Shown: piece by piece, positions 1 through 8,691 of the stretch
How positions within the stretch are numbered: the stretch's first letter is position 1
Layout: the number at the start of each line of letters is the position of its first letter
Origin: Candidatus Sabulitectum sp.
Lineage (GTDB): Bacteria; Fermentibacterota; Fermentibacteria; Fermentibacterales; JCC-6
Assembly (NCBI GenBank): GCA_029938555.1
Contig: JAOZUR010000020.1
Location: 1 to 43,061 of the forward strand
Direction of reading: 5' to 3'
DNA length: 43,061 nt
Program-made: the position numbers and the translations under genes
The notes under the pieces: generated by a model
What the model saw: only the letters and a program-made list of their open reading frames with translations
Database searches by the model: none
Told to the model about the DNA's origin: nothing

Positions 1-656
1 TCTACCGCGGTGAGAAAGGTCATTGAGCTTCCATCAAAACTGTAAAAGAAGAAACGCCTATCGTAGTAGCTTGTAAGAACAATTCCCGTTTCAGAGCCTA
101 GTGGGAAAGTTGTTAAACCACTGAGATTGTCTTCAGATTGAGGAGCTGGAAATGTGGAAACATCAGTGCCGTCAGGAAGAAAACGCATGACATCTTTATT
201 CAGACCTCTGGCTACCCAGATGTAACCATCTCTGAAGTCCATTCCGCGCCCTTCGGTTCCAGCAGGGCTACTAATAGAACTCCAGCTTGACCAGTCATAA
301 GTATACAACTTACCTTCGAACCATTCAGTAAGATAAACAAGTGAAGCATCGTCATTTAAGCATACACCAAAATTAGTCAGTGAAGAAGAGTAGGAAATCT
401 CACTTATGTAACTTCCATCATCCGGGTTATAGAAACCAACCTCTGGATCAAAAGCATTTGCACTTCCTAGTGCCAGCCGATCATTCTGCTCATCGTAATC
501 GAGACCAAGAATCATGCTGGGAGTATCAGGTGCAAAGGTATTTAGAACTGTTATTGTAACATTGGTAGATGGAGATTCATACTGATTAATAACCACATTC
601 GAATAAGATAATCCAATAGTGACACAAAGAATTGAAATGAGGATAACTAGTTTCAT
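1..656 (-). CDS. Secreted protein, C-terminus truncated at window edge; possible beta-propeller-like repeats
   Basis: Minus-strand ATG at 654-656 opens MKLVILISILCVTIGLSYSNVVINQYESPSTNVTITVLNTF..., a clear signal peptide, and stays open to base 1. It is absent from the ORF track because it has no stop inside the window. Confidence 0.7.
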   Translation of the reverse strand, partial: MKLVILISILCVTIGLSYSNVVINQYESPSTNVTITVLNTFAPDTPSMILGLDYDEQNDRLALGSANAFDPEVGFYNPDDGSYISEISYSSSLTNFGVCLNDDASLVYLTEWFEGKLYTYDWSSWSSISSPAGTEGRGMDFRDGYIWVARGLNKDVMRFLPDGTDVSTFPAPQSEDNLSGLTTFPLGSETGIVLTSYYDRRFFFYSFDGSSMTFLTAV

Positions 657-956
657 TTTTGCTCCATCATGAAAGTTGTATTTTATAATTAGAAAGGTAA
701 AATACAACTTTATATACAATATGCAAGAGCTGATTTATGGCACTTTCTTTTAGGTGCAAAGGGTGTTACAATATTGAAATGCTGCTATTTTTCAAATGTA
801 ATGAATTTGGTTTCAGTAAGTAATCCAACTTTATGAAGGGTGTAAAGAAAGTCTGATTTCCTTTTGTGAAACAATGTTCTGTTTTGAAGATGCAGCGTGA
901 AAATGGCTTGTAATGGTTACTTTTTAGTTTAAAATTACTGATTATTGGAGGTCACT

Positions 957-2189
957 ATGCCCGAGAAGAACAGAACAGTGGTATTTGCAGAGGTTTTGTA
1001 TGATGGTAAAAGAAAACTGGAAAACTGCTCTATTGTTATTGAGGGAAATCAGATAGTAGAGGTAATTACACATAGAATAGATGCGGATTACTCAGGGTTT
1101 GTTACTCCGGCATTTATTGATGCTCATTCCCATATTGGCATGGATCGTGAAGGCGAACCGTGGACAGAATCTGAACTTAATGATACCTTAAACCAGATCA
1201 TGCCGGTGAATGATCCCATAAACAGTATTTATTTAGACGATAGAGCTTTCAAAGATGCAGTTGATTTTGGAGTTCTTTACAGTTGTATTGTTCCCGGTAG
1301 TGGAAACCTTTTTGGTGGTAGAGCAAAAGTTATTCGAAATTTTGCACCTAATAGAAAAACTGTTGAATTCAAAGATTATGGGTACAAAATGGCTCTTGGG
1401 TTTAATCCTCGCTCTACAACTGACTGGAAAGGTGACCGTCCTAATACCAGAATGGGCGCTTATGCCCTTCTTGAGCAGAAATTTGAAGCAGTTATAAACA
1501 AACGAGAAAAGGCATCTTTAAAAAAAAGCAAAGATTTGTATCAACTTGAAAAAACAGCAAAAGAAAAGCAATACTCAGAGAAAGAAATCAGCTTTGAGAC
1601 ATCTTTGATTGAAAAGCAGTATTCGCTTAGTTTCACTCCACAGGATTTGGCTATTTTTGAACTTCTTTCCGGTGAAAAGACAGCAAAAGTACATGTTCAT
1701 AAAGAAGATGATGTGCTTTATCTAATTGGTTTCGCAAAAAAATATGGGATAAAAGTCACTGCTGAACACACTTGTGATGTTTTCCATAAAGAGATATACA
1801 ATGAACTTGCAGAAGCTGGAATTCCTGTTGTTTATGGTCCATTGGGTGCAGTTGGTTACAAAGTAGAGCTTAAACACGCATATTATCAGAACGCAAGGGT
1901 TCTTATGGAATCCAATGCTTATTTTGGTTTGATGACGGATCACCCGTTTATATGGTCACCGTCTCTTAGAGATTCCTTGAAATTTTTTCTGATCCAGGGA
2001 ATGTCACCGGAAGAGGCAATTTCCACAATAACATGGAAGAATGCAAAAATCCTTGGGATTGATCATACTCTTGGTAGCATTGAGTCAGGTAAAACTGCAA
2101 GTCTTATTGTCTGGAATAAGGATCCTTTAAATCTTGCTGCTTTTCCTTCAATGGTCATGGCTGAGGGAAGTGTTATAAGGAAAATGTGA
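957..2189 (+). CDS. Amidohydrolase family protein (imidazolonepropionase-like)
   Basis: DAHSHIG metal-binding motif, AEHTCDV and MTDHPF segments, and a C-terminal LGSIESGKTASLIVWNKDPL signature. ATG at 957 follows GGAGGT; the track start at 945 is TTG. Confidence 0.8.
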   Translation: MPEKNRTVVFAEVLYDGKRKLENCSIVIEGNQIVEVITHRIDADYSGFVTPAFIDAHSHIGMDREGEPWTESELNDTLNQIMPVNDPINSIYLDDRAFKDAVDFGVLYSCIVPGSGNLFGGRAKVIRNFAPNRKTVEFKDYGYKMALGFNPRSTTDWKGDRPNTRMGAYALLEQKFEAVINKREKASLKKSKDLYQLEKTAKEKQYSEKEISFETSLIEKQYSLSFTPQDLAIFELLSGEKTAKVHVHKEDDVLYLIGFAKKYGIKVTAEHTCDVFHKEIYNELAEAGIPVVYGPLGAVGYKVELKHAYYQNARVLMESNAYFGLMTDHPFIWSPSLRDSLKFFLIQGMSPEEAISTITWKNAKILGIDHTLGSIESGKTASLIVWNKDPLNLAAFPSMVMAEGSVIRKM

Positions 2190-2323
2190 TCTAATAGAAA
2201 ATAACGGGAATTTTTTTCTTTTACAGTATTACAGTATTACTGTTTTTCTGTTTTGTGAAGAGTTTTAACAGTTGTGGCCAGAACATGAATTTTCGATTAA
2301 AGTTTAAACAATAAAGTTCTGCG

Positions 2324-2354
2324 TTGACTATTTTGTGTTTCTGTGGGATATTCT
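2324..2354 (+). promoter_or_regulatory. Possible sigma70-type promoter for the U32-aro operon
   Basis: TTGACT (2324-2329) and TATTCT (2349-2354) with a 19-nt spacer (17 if GATATT is used), upstream of the 2418 start. Confidence 0.35.
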
Positions 2355-2417
2355 TAAAAATAAGTAATCAGAGAATTTACCAGATACTCATAAATGCAGT
2401 GTTTTATCCGAGGAGTT

Positions 2418-3671
2418 ATGAATTTGAAATCTACAGTTGAAATTATGGCTCCTGCCGGTTCCTATGAATCTTTGATGGCAGCTATTAATAGCGGAGCAAC
2501 CTCAATATACTTTGGTGTGGGAAACTTGAATATGCGATCAAAATCTGCTAATTTTGAATTAACAGATCTTGTGAAAGTAGCAGAGATTTGCAAAGATAAT
2601 AATGTAAGAAGTTATCTTACTCTTAACACAATAATGTATGATGAAGATTTAGATGGTGTCAGGTCTATTTGTGATCAGGCTGCTGAAACAAGTTTAAGTG
2701 CTGTGATTGCTTCAGATATTTCAGTTATTGAGTATGCCAGATCCATTGGACTTGAAGTTCACATATCTACTCAGGCAAATATTTCAAACATATTGGCAGT
2801 TAATTTCTATTCTAAATATGCTGATGTGGTTGTTCTTGCAAGGGAGTTATCACTAGAACAGGTACAGAATATCTGCAGTGAAATTAAGAATAGAAATATC
2901 TGTGGACCATCAGGGAATCTGGTAAAAGTAGAGGTTTTTATTCATGGTGCAATGTGTGTTGCTATTTCCGGAAAATGTTACATGAGTCTGGCCCAGTACA
3001 ATAGTTCGGCAAACCGAGGAAGATGCCTTCAAACCTGCAGAAGAAGATACAAAGTGATTGATGAGGAAACAGGTGATGAACTTATCATAGACAATAAATT
3101 TGTTATGTCACCTAAAGATATGTGTACAATTAAAATACTAGATAAAATTATAAATGCTGGTGTTACAATTCTAAAAATTGAAGGCCGGGCCCGTGGCCCT
3201 GAGTATGTTGATACTGTAGTAAGGCAGTACAGAGCAGCTTTAGAACAGATATCTTCCGGAGAGTATACGGAAGAGAATAAAGAGCAATCAGAAAAGAAGC
3301 TGAAAAAGGTTTTTAATAGAGGTTTCTGGGAGAATGGATATTATCTAGGAAAAAAACTGGGAGAATGGTCTGGAATTTACGGATCACAAGCTACAACAAA
3401 AAAAATTCTGGTTGGCAAGGTAGTGAATTTCTTCAAGAAAAAAATGGTTGTTCAAATCGGTGTTGAATCAGGAGAAATAAAAGTTGGTGATGAAATTGCA
3501 TTCATAGGTCCAACCACTGGAATTGTATATTCCACTATCGAACAAATTCGTGATGACAATGGCAATGTGGCTGAGTCCATTTCAAAGGGAACCACAGGAA
3601 CAGTTCTGCTGAAAGAAATTGTGAGAAGAAGTGATAAAGTCTTTCTGATTCAGTTAAGGGCAGCAAAATAA
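2418..3671 (+). CDS. Peptidase U32 family protein (TrhP/RlhA-like RNA hydroxylation family)
   Basis: APAGSYESLMAAINSGATSIYFG N-terminus, STQANISN, VEVFIHGAMCVAISGKCYMS...RGRCLQTCRRRYKV four-Cys region and SPKDMCTI...LKIEGRARGPEYV, all U32/YegQ hallmarks. ATG at 2418 follows GAGGAG. Confidence 0.85.
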   Translation: MNLKSTVEIMAPAGSYESLMAAINSGATSIYFGVGNLNMRSKSANFELTDLVKVAEICKDNNVRSYLTLNTIMYDEDLDGVRSICDQAAETSLSAVIASDISVIEYARSIGLEVHISTQANISNILAVNFYSKYADVVVLARELSLEQVQNICSEIKNRNICGPSGNLVKVEVFIHGAMCVAISGKCYMSLAQYNSSANRGRCLQTCRRRYKVIDEETGDELIIDNKFVMSPKDMCTIKILDKIINAGVTILKIEGRARGPEYVDTVVRQYRAALEQISSGEYTEENKEQSEKKLKKVFNRGFWENGYYLGKKLGEWSGIYGSQATTKKILVGKVVNFFKKKMVVQIGVESGEIKVGDEIAFIGPTTGIVYSTIEQIRDDNGNVAESISKGTTGTVLLKEIVRRSDKVFLIQLRAAK

Positions 3672-3727
3672 ATGAGTAAATTAATTATTGTGATGCATTT
3701 TATCTTCTGAAGTTATTAAGGAGTCTA

Positions 3728-5026
3728 TTGAAAGGGAAAGAAATTTTGATTCCAGGAAGTAAGTACATTGCTAATAGGGTATTGATTCTGTCTGCACTTG
3801 CCCAGGGCAAATCAATCATTCGCAATGTTCCAGACAATTTGGATATCAGGATTATGAAAAACTCTTTGAAAAATTCAGGCATTTCCATAAATGTAACTTC
3901 GGATGTTGAATCTGGTGAAAATGTGCTGGAAGTTATGGGTATAGATTCACCGGAAACTAATCTTAAAGATTCTAGGGAAATAGATGCAGGTGAATCTGGA
4001 ACTTTTTTAAGATTTGTGCTTGGCTTCGCCTGCCTACTGGAAGGTGAAACTTTTTTAACAGCCGGTTACCGAAACAGAGAAAGGCCCATTAAACCACTGA
4101 TTAAAGCTCTCTGTGATCTTGGTGCAAACATCACGCCAGCGCAGAATAAAAGTTTGTATCCATTAAGAATAAAAAAAGGATTAACAGGAGGGCAGACGGT
4201 TATAGATGGTGAGGTTAGCAGTCAATTCGTTAGTTCATTATTGATAGTAGCACCATTTGCCCAGAATGATGTAGAGATAAAAGTGAACAAACCAATTGTT
4301 TCATCTTGTTATATTGACCTGACAATTCGAGAGATGGAAAAATTCGGAGTCTGGGTAAACAGAGAAAAAACAGATGGGTATCATTTGTTCAAAATTAAAG
4401 CTGGGCAGAGGTATAAGCCTTCTCATGTTTTCATTCCAAAGGATTGGAGTTCAACAAACTATCTAATTGCTGCATCAGTTATTCTTAGCAAAAAAATCAG
4501 TATTCATCAGATTTCTCCTGAAACTAATCCTGGGGAATCAGAATTTAGTGCGATTTTGCAAGGAATGGGCTCTTGTATTGAATTTGGTTCAGGAACTGTA
4601 TCGATTCAGAAATCAGATATTCTGCATGGTATAGAAGTTGATATGAAAGACAGCCCTGATTCTGTTTTAACTCTTATTGCAGTTGCTTTGTTTGCAGAAG
4701 GAACAACAGTTATAAAAAATATAGGTCATTTGATTTATAAAGAAAGCAACAGAATAATACAGGTGGAGAAAGAACTAAAAAAACTAGGAGCTGATATTAG
4801 TACTACAGAAAATTCAATTACTATTTCAGGCGGTAATAAGTTGTTAGCTGCTACAACTGAAACTCATAATGACCACCGGCTTGCAATGTGTCTTGGTTTA
4901 ATACAATTGAGAAACAAAAAGATGAAAATTCGGAACAAAGAATGTGTTGAAAAATCCTTTCCGGAATTCTGGACTTATCTTAGCAAAATAGAGAATGAAG
5001 GTGAAAAATGCCTGGTGATTCAATAG
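3728..5026 (+). CDS. aroA: 3-phosphoshikimate 1-carboxyvinyltransferase (EPSP synthase), divergent
   Basis: PGSKYIANR, SGTFLRF, RERPIKPL, VSSQFVSSLL, DSPDSVLTLIAVALFAEG, KESNR and NDHRLAM motifs. TTG start preceded by AAGGAG. Confidence 0.9.
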   Translation: MKGKEILIPGSKYIANRVLILSALAQGKSIIRNVPDNLDIRIMKNSLKNSGISINVTSDVESGENVLEVMGIDSPETNLKDSREIDAGESGTFLRFVLGFACLLEGETFLTAGYRNRERPIKPLIKALCDLGANITPAQNKSLYPLRIKKGLTGGQTVIDGEVSSQFVSSLLIVAPFAQNDVEIKVNKPIVSSCYIDLTIREMEKFGVWVNREKTDGYHLFKIKAGQRYKPSHVFIPKDWSSTNYLIAASVILSKKISIHQISPETNPGESEFSAILQGMGSCIEFGSGTVSIQKSDILHGIEVDMKDSPDSVLTLIAVALFAEGTTVIKNIGHLIYKESNRIIQVEKELKKLGADISTTENSITISGGNKLLAATTETHNDHRLAMCLGLIQLRNKKMKIRNKECVEKSFPEFWTYLSKIENEGEKCLVIQ

Positions 5027-5031
5027 GACTT

Positions 5032-6096
5032 ATGTTCAAAGTTACTGTGTGGGGTGAATCTCATGGCTCTTCAATTGGTGCTGTAATTGAAGGATGTCCT
5101 CCAGGTGTTGAATTAGATGTGGAGAATATCTCAGAACAGTTAAAAAGACGCAAGCCAGGTGGCAGCAAATTTGTGAGTGGTCGAGTAGAACAAGATAATT
5201 TCGAAATTTTGTCTGGTGTCTTTCATGGAAAAACAACAGGAACTCCCATTAGCATTCTTATTAAAAATCAAGGTTTTAACAAAGAAAATTATACAAACAT
5301 CAGCGAAGTGTTCAGACCAGGGCATGCAGACTATACCTATCAGGCAAAATATGGAATACGAGATTTTTACGGTGGAGGAAGAAGTTCTGCAAGGCTTACT
5401 GCTCCAATTGTAGCGGCAGGCGCCATAGCCATGCAGGTGATTAGCAGTCAGAATTCCATTACTATTCAGGCTTATGTTAAAAAAATAGGAAACATTGAAA
5501 TGAATACAAACTGGTGTTCTGTTAAAAAATCTGATTCACTTGGAAGTTCCATTTTTTTTCCAGACAAACAAAATGAGAAAGAAATTCTTAGACTTCTTGA
5601 GAATCTCAAAGAAGAAGGAAATTCTATTGGTGGAATTGTTGAATGTGTTATAGATAATATTCCAGCGGGTCTGGGTGAGCCACTTTTTGATAAACTGGAT
5701 GGGGATTTGGCTAAAGTAATGGTGGGTTTGAATGCGGTTAAAGGGTTTGAAGTTGGTAATGGATTCAGTTGTGTTGAATTGACCGGTCTGGAAAACAATG
5801 ATGAGCCTACATTTGTGGATGGAGATGTAAAAACGCTCAGTAATAATTCCGGTGGAATACTTGGCGGAATCTCAAATGGAAACCCAATAGTTTTCAGAGT
5901 GGCCTTTAAGGCAACCCCAAGCATTTCACAAAAGCAGAATACAATTGATATTAAAGGAAAAAAACAAGAAATATCAGTTACCGGTGATCATGATGTCTGT
6001 GTGGCTATTCGGGCAGTGCCAGTTGTTGAAGCTTTGTCTGCAATTGTTGTTTGTGATCATTTATTGAGATTCCGAGGGCAGTGTGGAAACAAATGA
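5032..6096 (+). CDS. aroC: Chorismate synthase
   Basis: MFKVTVWGESHGSSIGAVIEGCPPG, RRKPGGSKFVSGRVEQD, GGGRSSARLTAPIVAAGAIA, NGNPIVFRVAFKATPSI and AVPVVEALSAIVVCDHLL are diagnostic. A start at ATG 5008 is also possible. Confidence 0.97.
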   Translation: MFKVTVWGESHGSSIGAVIEGCPPGVELDVENISEQLKRRKPGGSKFVSGRVEQDNFEILSGVFHGKTTGTPISILIKNQGFNKENYTNISEVFRPGHADYTYQAKYGIRDFYGGGRSSARLTAPIVAAGAIAMQVISSQNSITIQAYVKKIGNIEMNTNWCSVKKSDSLGSSIFFPDKQNEKEILRLLENLKEEGNSIGGIVECVIDNIPAGLGEPLFDKLDGDLAKVMVGLNAVKGFEVGNGFSCVELTGLENNDEPTFVDGDVKTLSNNSGGILGGISNGNPIVFRVAFKATPSISQKQNTIDIKGKKQEISVTGDHDVCVAIRAVPVVEALSAIVVCDHLLRFRGQCGNK

Positions 6097-6344
6097 ACAA
6101 TATCAATAACATCAGAGAAGAAATCGATACTGTTGACAGAGAGATTTTGAAGCAGCTTAACAAAAGACTTCAGCTGGTTCACAAAATAAAAGAAATCAAA
6201 AGACAGAGCAATATTTCAATAGAAGACAAGAATAGGGAAGAGGAAATTGTTTCCAGTTTAAATCTGGGTGATCTGGATGTAAATTTTGTAAAAGCAATCT
6301 ACCAATTGATATTTAGTTACTCTAAAGATATTCAATCAAAGTGA
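6093..6344 (+). CDS. Chorismate mutase, AroQ class
   Basis: REEID-VDREIL, NKRLQLVHKIKEIK, EDKNREEEI and C-terminal SKDIQ. The residues aligning with E. coli CM R11, R28, K39, D48, R51, S84 and Q88 are all present. ATGA overlap with the aroC stop. Confidence 0.9.
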   Translation: MNNINNIREEIDTVDREILKQLNKRLQLVHKIKEIKRQSNISIEDKNREEEIVSSLNLGDLDVNFVKAIYQLIFSYSKDIQSK

Positions 6345-6623
6345 ATTTTTGATTTATCTCTTCTAAGTAGAAGCTCTTCACTCATTGGTTGTACAGAAAA
6401 AGCAAACTTCCCTGGTAAAGTAAAGTATTTTTCAATTTTGAAAGCCAGTTCCTCGAAGAACGAGTAGGATGTGAGGTTTAAGGGCTCCCAATGCACTCGG
6501 TCAAAGCTCGGATTATCTTACAGACTATAGATTAACCCCAATCTGTTGTGCAAGTTCTTTTCTAGAAATTGCTCTTTCAACCCTAAGAGGAAGTATTCTG
6601 TTGTATATTTTTCTTACCTTCAT
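6334..6623 (-). pseudogene. Decayed XRE-family HTH regulator downstream of the membrane protein gene
   Basis: Minus strand reads MKVRKIYNRILPLRVERAISRKELAQQIGVNL* from ATG at 6623. A second frame reads NPSFDRVHWEPLNLTSYSFFEELAFKIEKYFTLPGKFAFSVQPMSEELLL. Together these recover the two ends of a Cro/XRE HTH protein with stops and a frameshift in between. Confidence 0.6.
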
Positions 6624-6626
6624 GGG

Positions 6627-7058
6627 TTAGCTATCAGAAACTGTTCTTTTCCAGGCAATCAAGGTGCCTGGAAGAGTGTGTGAAAGATATATCATGCTGG
6701 CTACCAATGGCATGGAGATTGTGTATTGAGGGCAGATGTTCATTTTGCTGATAAGCGAAAGAGCTAGAAGAATTAAAAGACAAATAACTGCAAACCATCC
6801 ATAGGATTCGCTAAGTGCCCAGTGGGTAAGAGTCAATTCTTTTTCATCAAGATCTTCAGATTTTTTATGGGTTAGTTTCCATATCCCAGATTTCCAGTGA
6901 AGAGGTATGAAAGTAAGAATAACTATCAGAAAACTAGATATTCCAATAATATCATAAATGTGAGAAACACGGCTTCCTCGGTAAACAAAATAGAACATTA
7001 CGTTCATTAATATCAAGGTTAAATAATTCACTACAGTTAGCATTTTCAGATTTTTCAT
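6627..7058 (-). CDS. Four-TM membrane protein of the kind often paired with XRE regulators
   Basis: Hydrophobic helices in MKNLKMLTVVNYLTLILMNVMFYFVYRG...; stop lies 3 nt before the decayed HTH start. Confidence 0.7.
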   Translation of the reverse strand: MKNLKMLTVVNYLTLILMNVMFYFVYRGSRVSHIYDIIGISSFLIVILTFIPLHWKSGIWKLTHKKSEDLDEKELTLTHWALSESYGWFAVICLLILLALSLISKMNICPQYTISMPLVASMIYLSHTLPGTLIAWKRTVSDS

Positions 7059-7279
7059 AATTTCCCCGTTGTATGTTTAAGGTATAAGTTGTAAATATAC
7101 GCAATTAGTTACAATACCACCGTCACCTTGGGGTCTTACTACTTACACAAGTATACCTTCATGGTTACTGGTAATCATTTATGGGAAGCGTCAATTGTCT
7201 TTTGTAAAGAAGCCTTTACTTGAAGAAAAAAATATGAGATTATTACGTGATATACAAAACGCTTTTAGGATGGGGGAAG

Positions 7280-8686
7280 ATGAGAGTAACATTGGTATAT
7301 CCCAGTTATGGAACAGAGCAGCACTCACTGTATTTTCCATTTGGTCTAGCTTATGTGGCGTCATCCTTATTAAATGCAGGGTTTGATGTTACCGTGGTTG
7401 ATATGGAGGGTGACAAATTATCTGTTGCTGAAGCTGTGAATCGTACAGTGGATTCATCTCCAGACGTGGTGGCATTTGGTGGTATGGTAACACGATTTCG
7501 GTTTGTTCGTGAGTTATCCGGTTTAATTCGGAAGGAACTGCCTGATGCTTTCTTCACTGCTGGAAACAGTGGTGTAACCACAGTACCTGAAATTTATCTG
7601 AAGTCATGCGGTCTTGATTGTGTTGTATTAGGTGAGGGTGAGGTAACTTCAGCAGAGCTGGTTTGTGCCTTGAAAGATGGAACGGATTGGAAGAAGGTTG
7701 CTGGAATTGCCTGGTTGGAAGATGATTTATTGGTTAAATCGCCACCACGAGAGCCTATAGCAGATCTTGATACCCTGCCTTGGCCAGCATGGGATTTGTT
7801 CCCTATAGAAAACTATGTATCAAGCATGGATCACAGGCAGAAAAAAGTCAGACATTTGGAAACTCTTGCTAGCAGAGGTTGCCCTTTCAATTGTGTATAC
7901 TGTTATCGTATTTATGGACGAAATGTGCGAAGAAGGTCGCCAGAAGCCATTGTGGCAGAACTTGTAGAGCTTGTTAACAGATTTCAAATAGAATACACCG
8001 GTTTTCCTGATGACCTTTTCACCAGTGACAAAAAATTTGTAATGGAAACCTGTGCTTTGATGAAAGAGAAATTACCTGGAATCAAATGGTCTTGTTTGGG
8101 TAGGGTAAATACAGTTGACCGAGAAATGCTTGAAGCAATGAAGGATGCCGGGTGTGACTGGATTTCTTATGGCATTGAATCCGGTTGCGATATCATGCTT
8201 GAGAAAATGAGAAGAGGGGTTACTGCAAAGCAATGTCTTGATGCTGTTAAACTTACCGAGTCTGTGGGAATTCACGCAGAGGGTAGTTTCGTTATCGGAA
8301 TGTTTGATGAAACCCGTGACTCTGTTAAGAAAACAGTGGATTTCTGTATAAGCGCGGATATAACAGCCCCAATGCTTTTTGTAACTCCATATCCAGGTAC
8401 CGCTATTTATAATATGGCTCTTCAAAAAGGGCTAATAGGTGATGTGGAAGAATTCCTAATGAAAATGAACGCAGCTGACGAACTTTTAGTTAATCTTACA
8501 GATTTTACTGATACAGAGTTGATGGAACTGCGAGACTGGGCGCAAGGAACAATAGGAAGATCTTATCTTTTTAAAAAGCCCTTTACTAGAATACCAAAAC
8601 TGTTATGGAAACATTTTAAATTACACGGCTTTAAAGGTCTATTTCATGATATAAAAGCTTTTCTAGCTTCGATTTTTGCGGGATAA
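7280..8686 (+). CDS. B12-binding domain radical SAM protein
   Basis: N-terminal B12-type Rossmann fold (MRVTLVYPSYGTEQHSLYFPFGLAYVASSLLNAGFDVTVVDM) and RGCPFNCVYC (CxxxCxxC). ATG at 7280 follows TGGGGGAAG; the track start at 7247 is less likely. Confidence 0.9.
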   Translation: MRVTLVYPSYGTEQHSLYFPFGLAYVASSLLNAGFDVTVVDMEGDKLSVAEAVNRTVDSSPDVVAFGGMVTRFRFVRELSGLIRKELPDAFFTAGNSGVTTVPEIYLKSCGLDCVVLGEGEVTSAELVCALKDGTDWKKVAGIAWLEDDLLVKSPPREPIADLDTLPWPAWDLFPIENYVSSMDHRQKKVRHLETLASRGCPFNCVYCYRIYGRNVRRRSPEAIVAELVELVNRFQIEYTGFPDDLFTSDKKFVMETCALMKEKLPGIKWSCLGRVNTVDREMLEAMKDAGCDWISYGIESGCDIMLEKMRRGVTAKQCLDAVKLTESVGIHAEGSFVIGMFDETRDSVKKTVDFCISADITAPMLFVTPYPGTAIYNMALQKGLIGDVEEFLMKMNAADELLVNLTDFTDTELMELRDWAQGTIGRSYLFKKPFTRIPKLLWKHFKLHGFKGLFHDIKAFLASIFAG

Positions 8687-8691
8687 TAAAT

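Noticed and set aside
1255-1497. Track ORF of 80 aa inside the amidohydrolase gene
   Set aside because: Out-of-frame shadow of a well-supported gene, no RBS and no recognisable domain.
2225-2250. Short direct repeats (ACAGTATT ACAGTATT ACTG)
   Set aside because: Only two to three short copies in an AT-rich spacer; no spacers or cas genes, so not CRISPR, and no clear function.
5472-5924. 150-aa minus-strand ORF opposite aroC
   Set aside because: Antisense shadow of chorismate synthase; low-complexity Ser/Pro/Leu composition typical of reverse-frame reading.
7195-7386. 63-aa ORF before the first radical SAM gene
   Set aside because: Mostly overlaps 7280-8686 in another frame; no family resemblance, and the RBS suits the 7280 ATG.
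8072-8425. 117-aa minus-strand ORF
   Set aside because: Fully antisense to the radical SAM gene with no motif.
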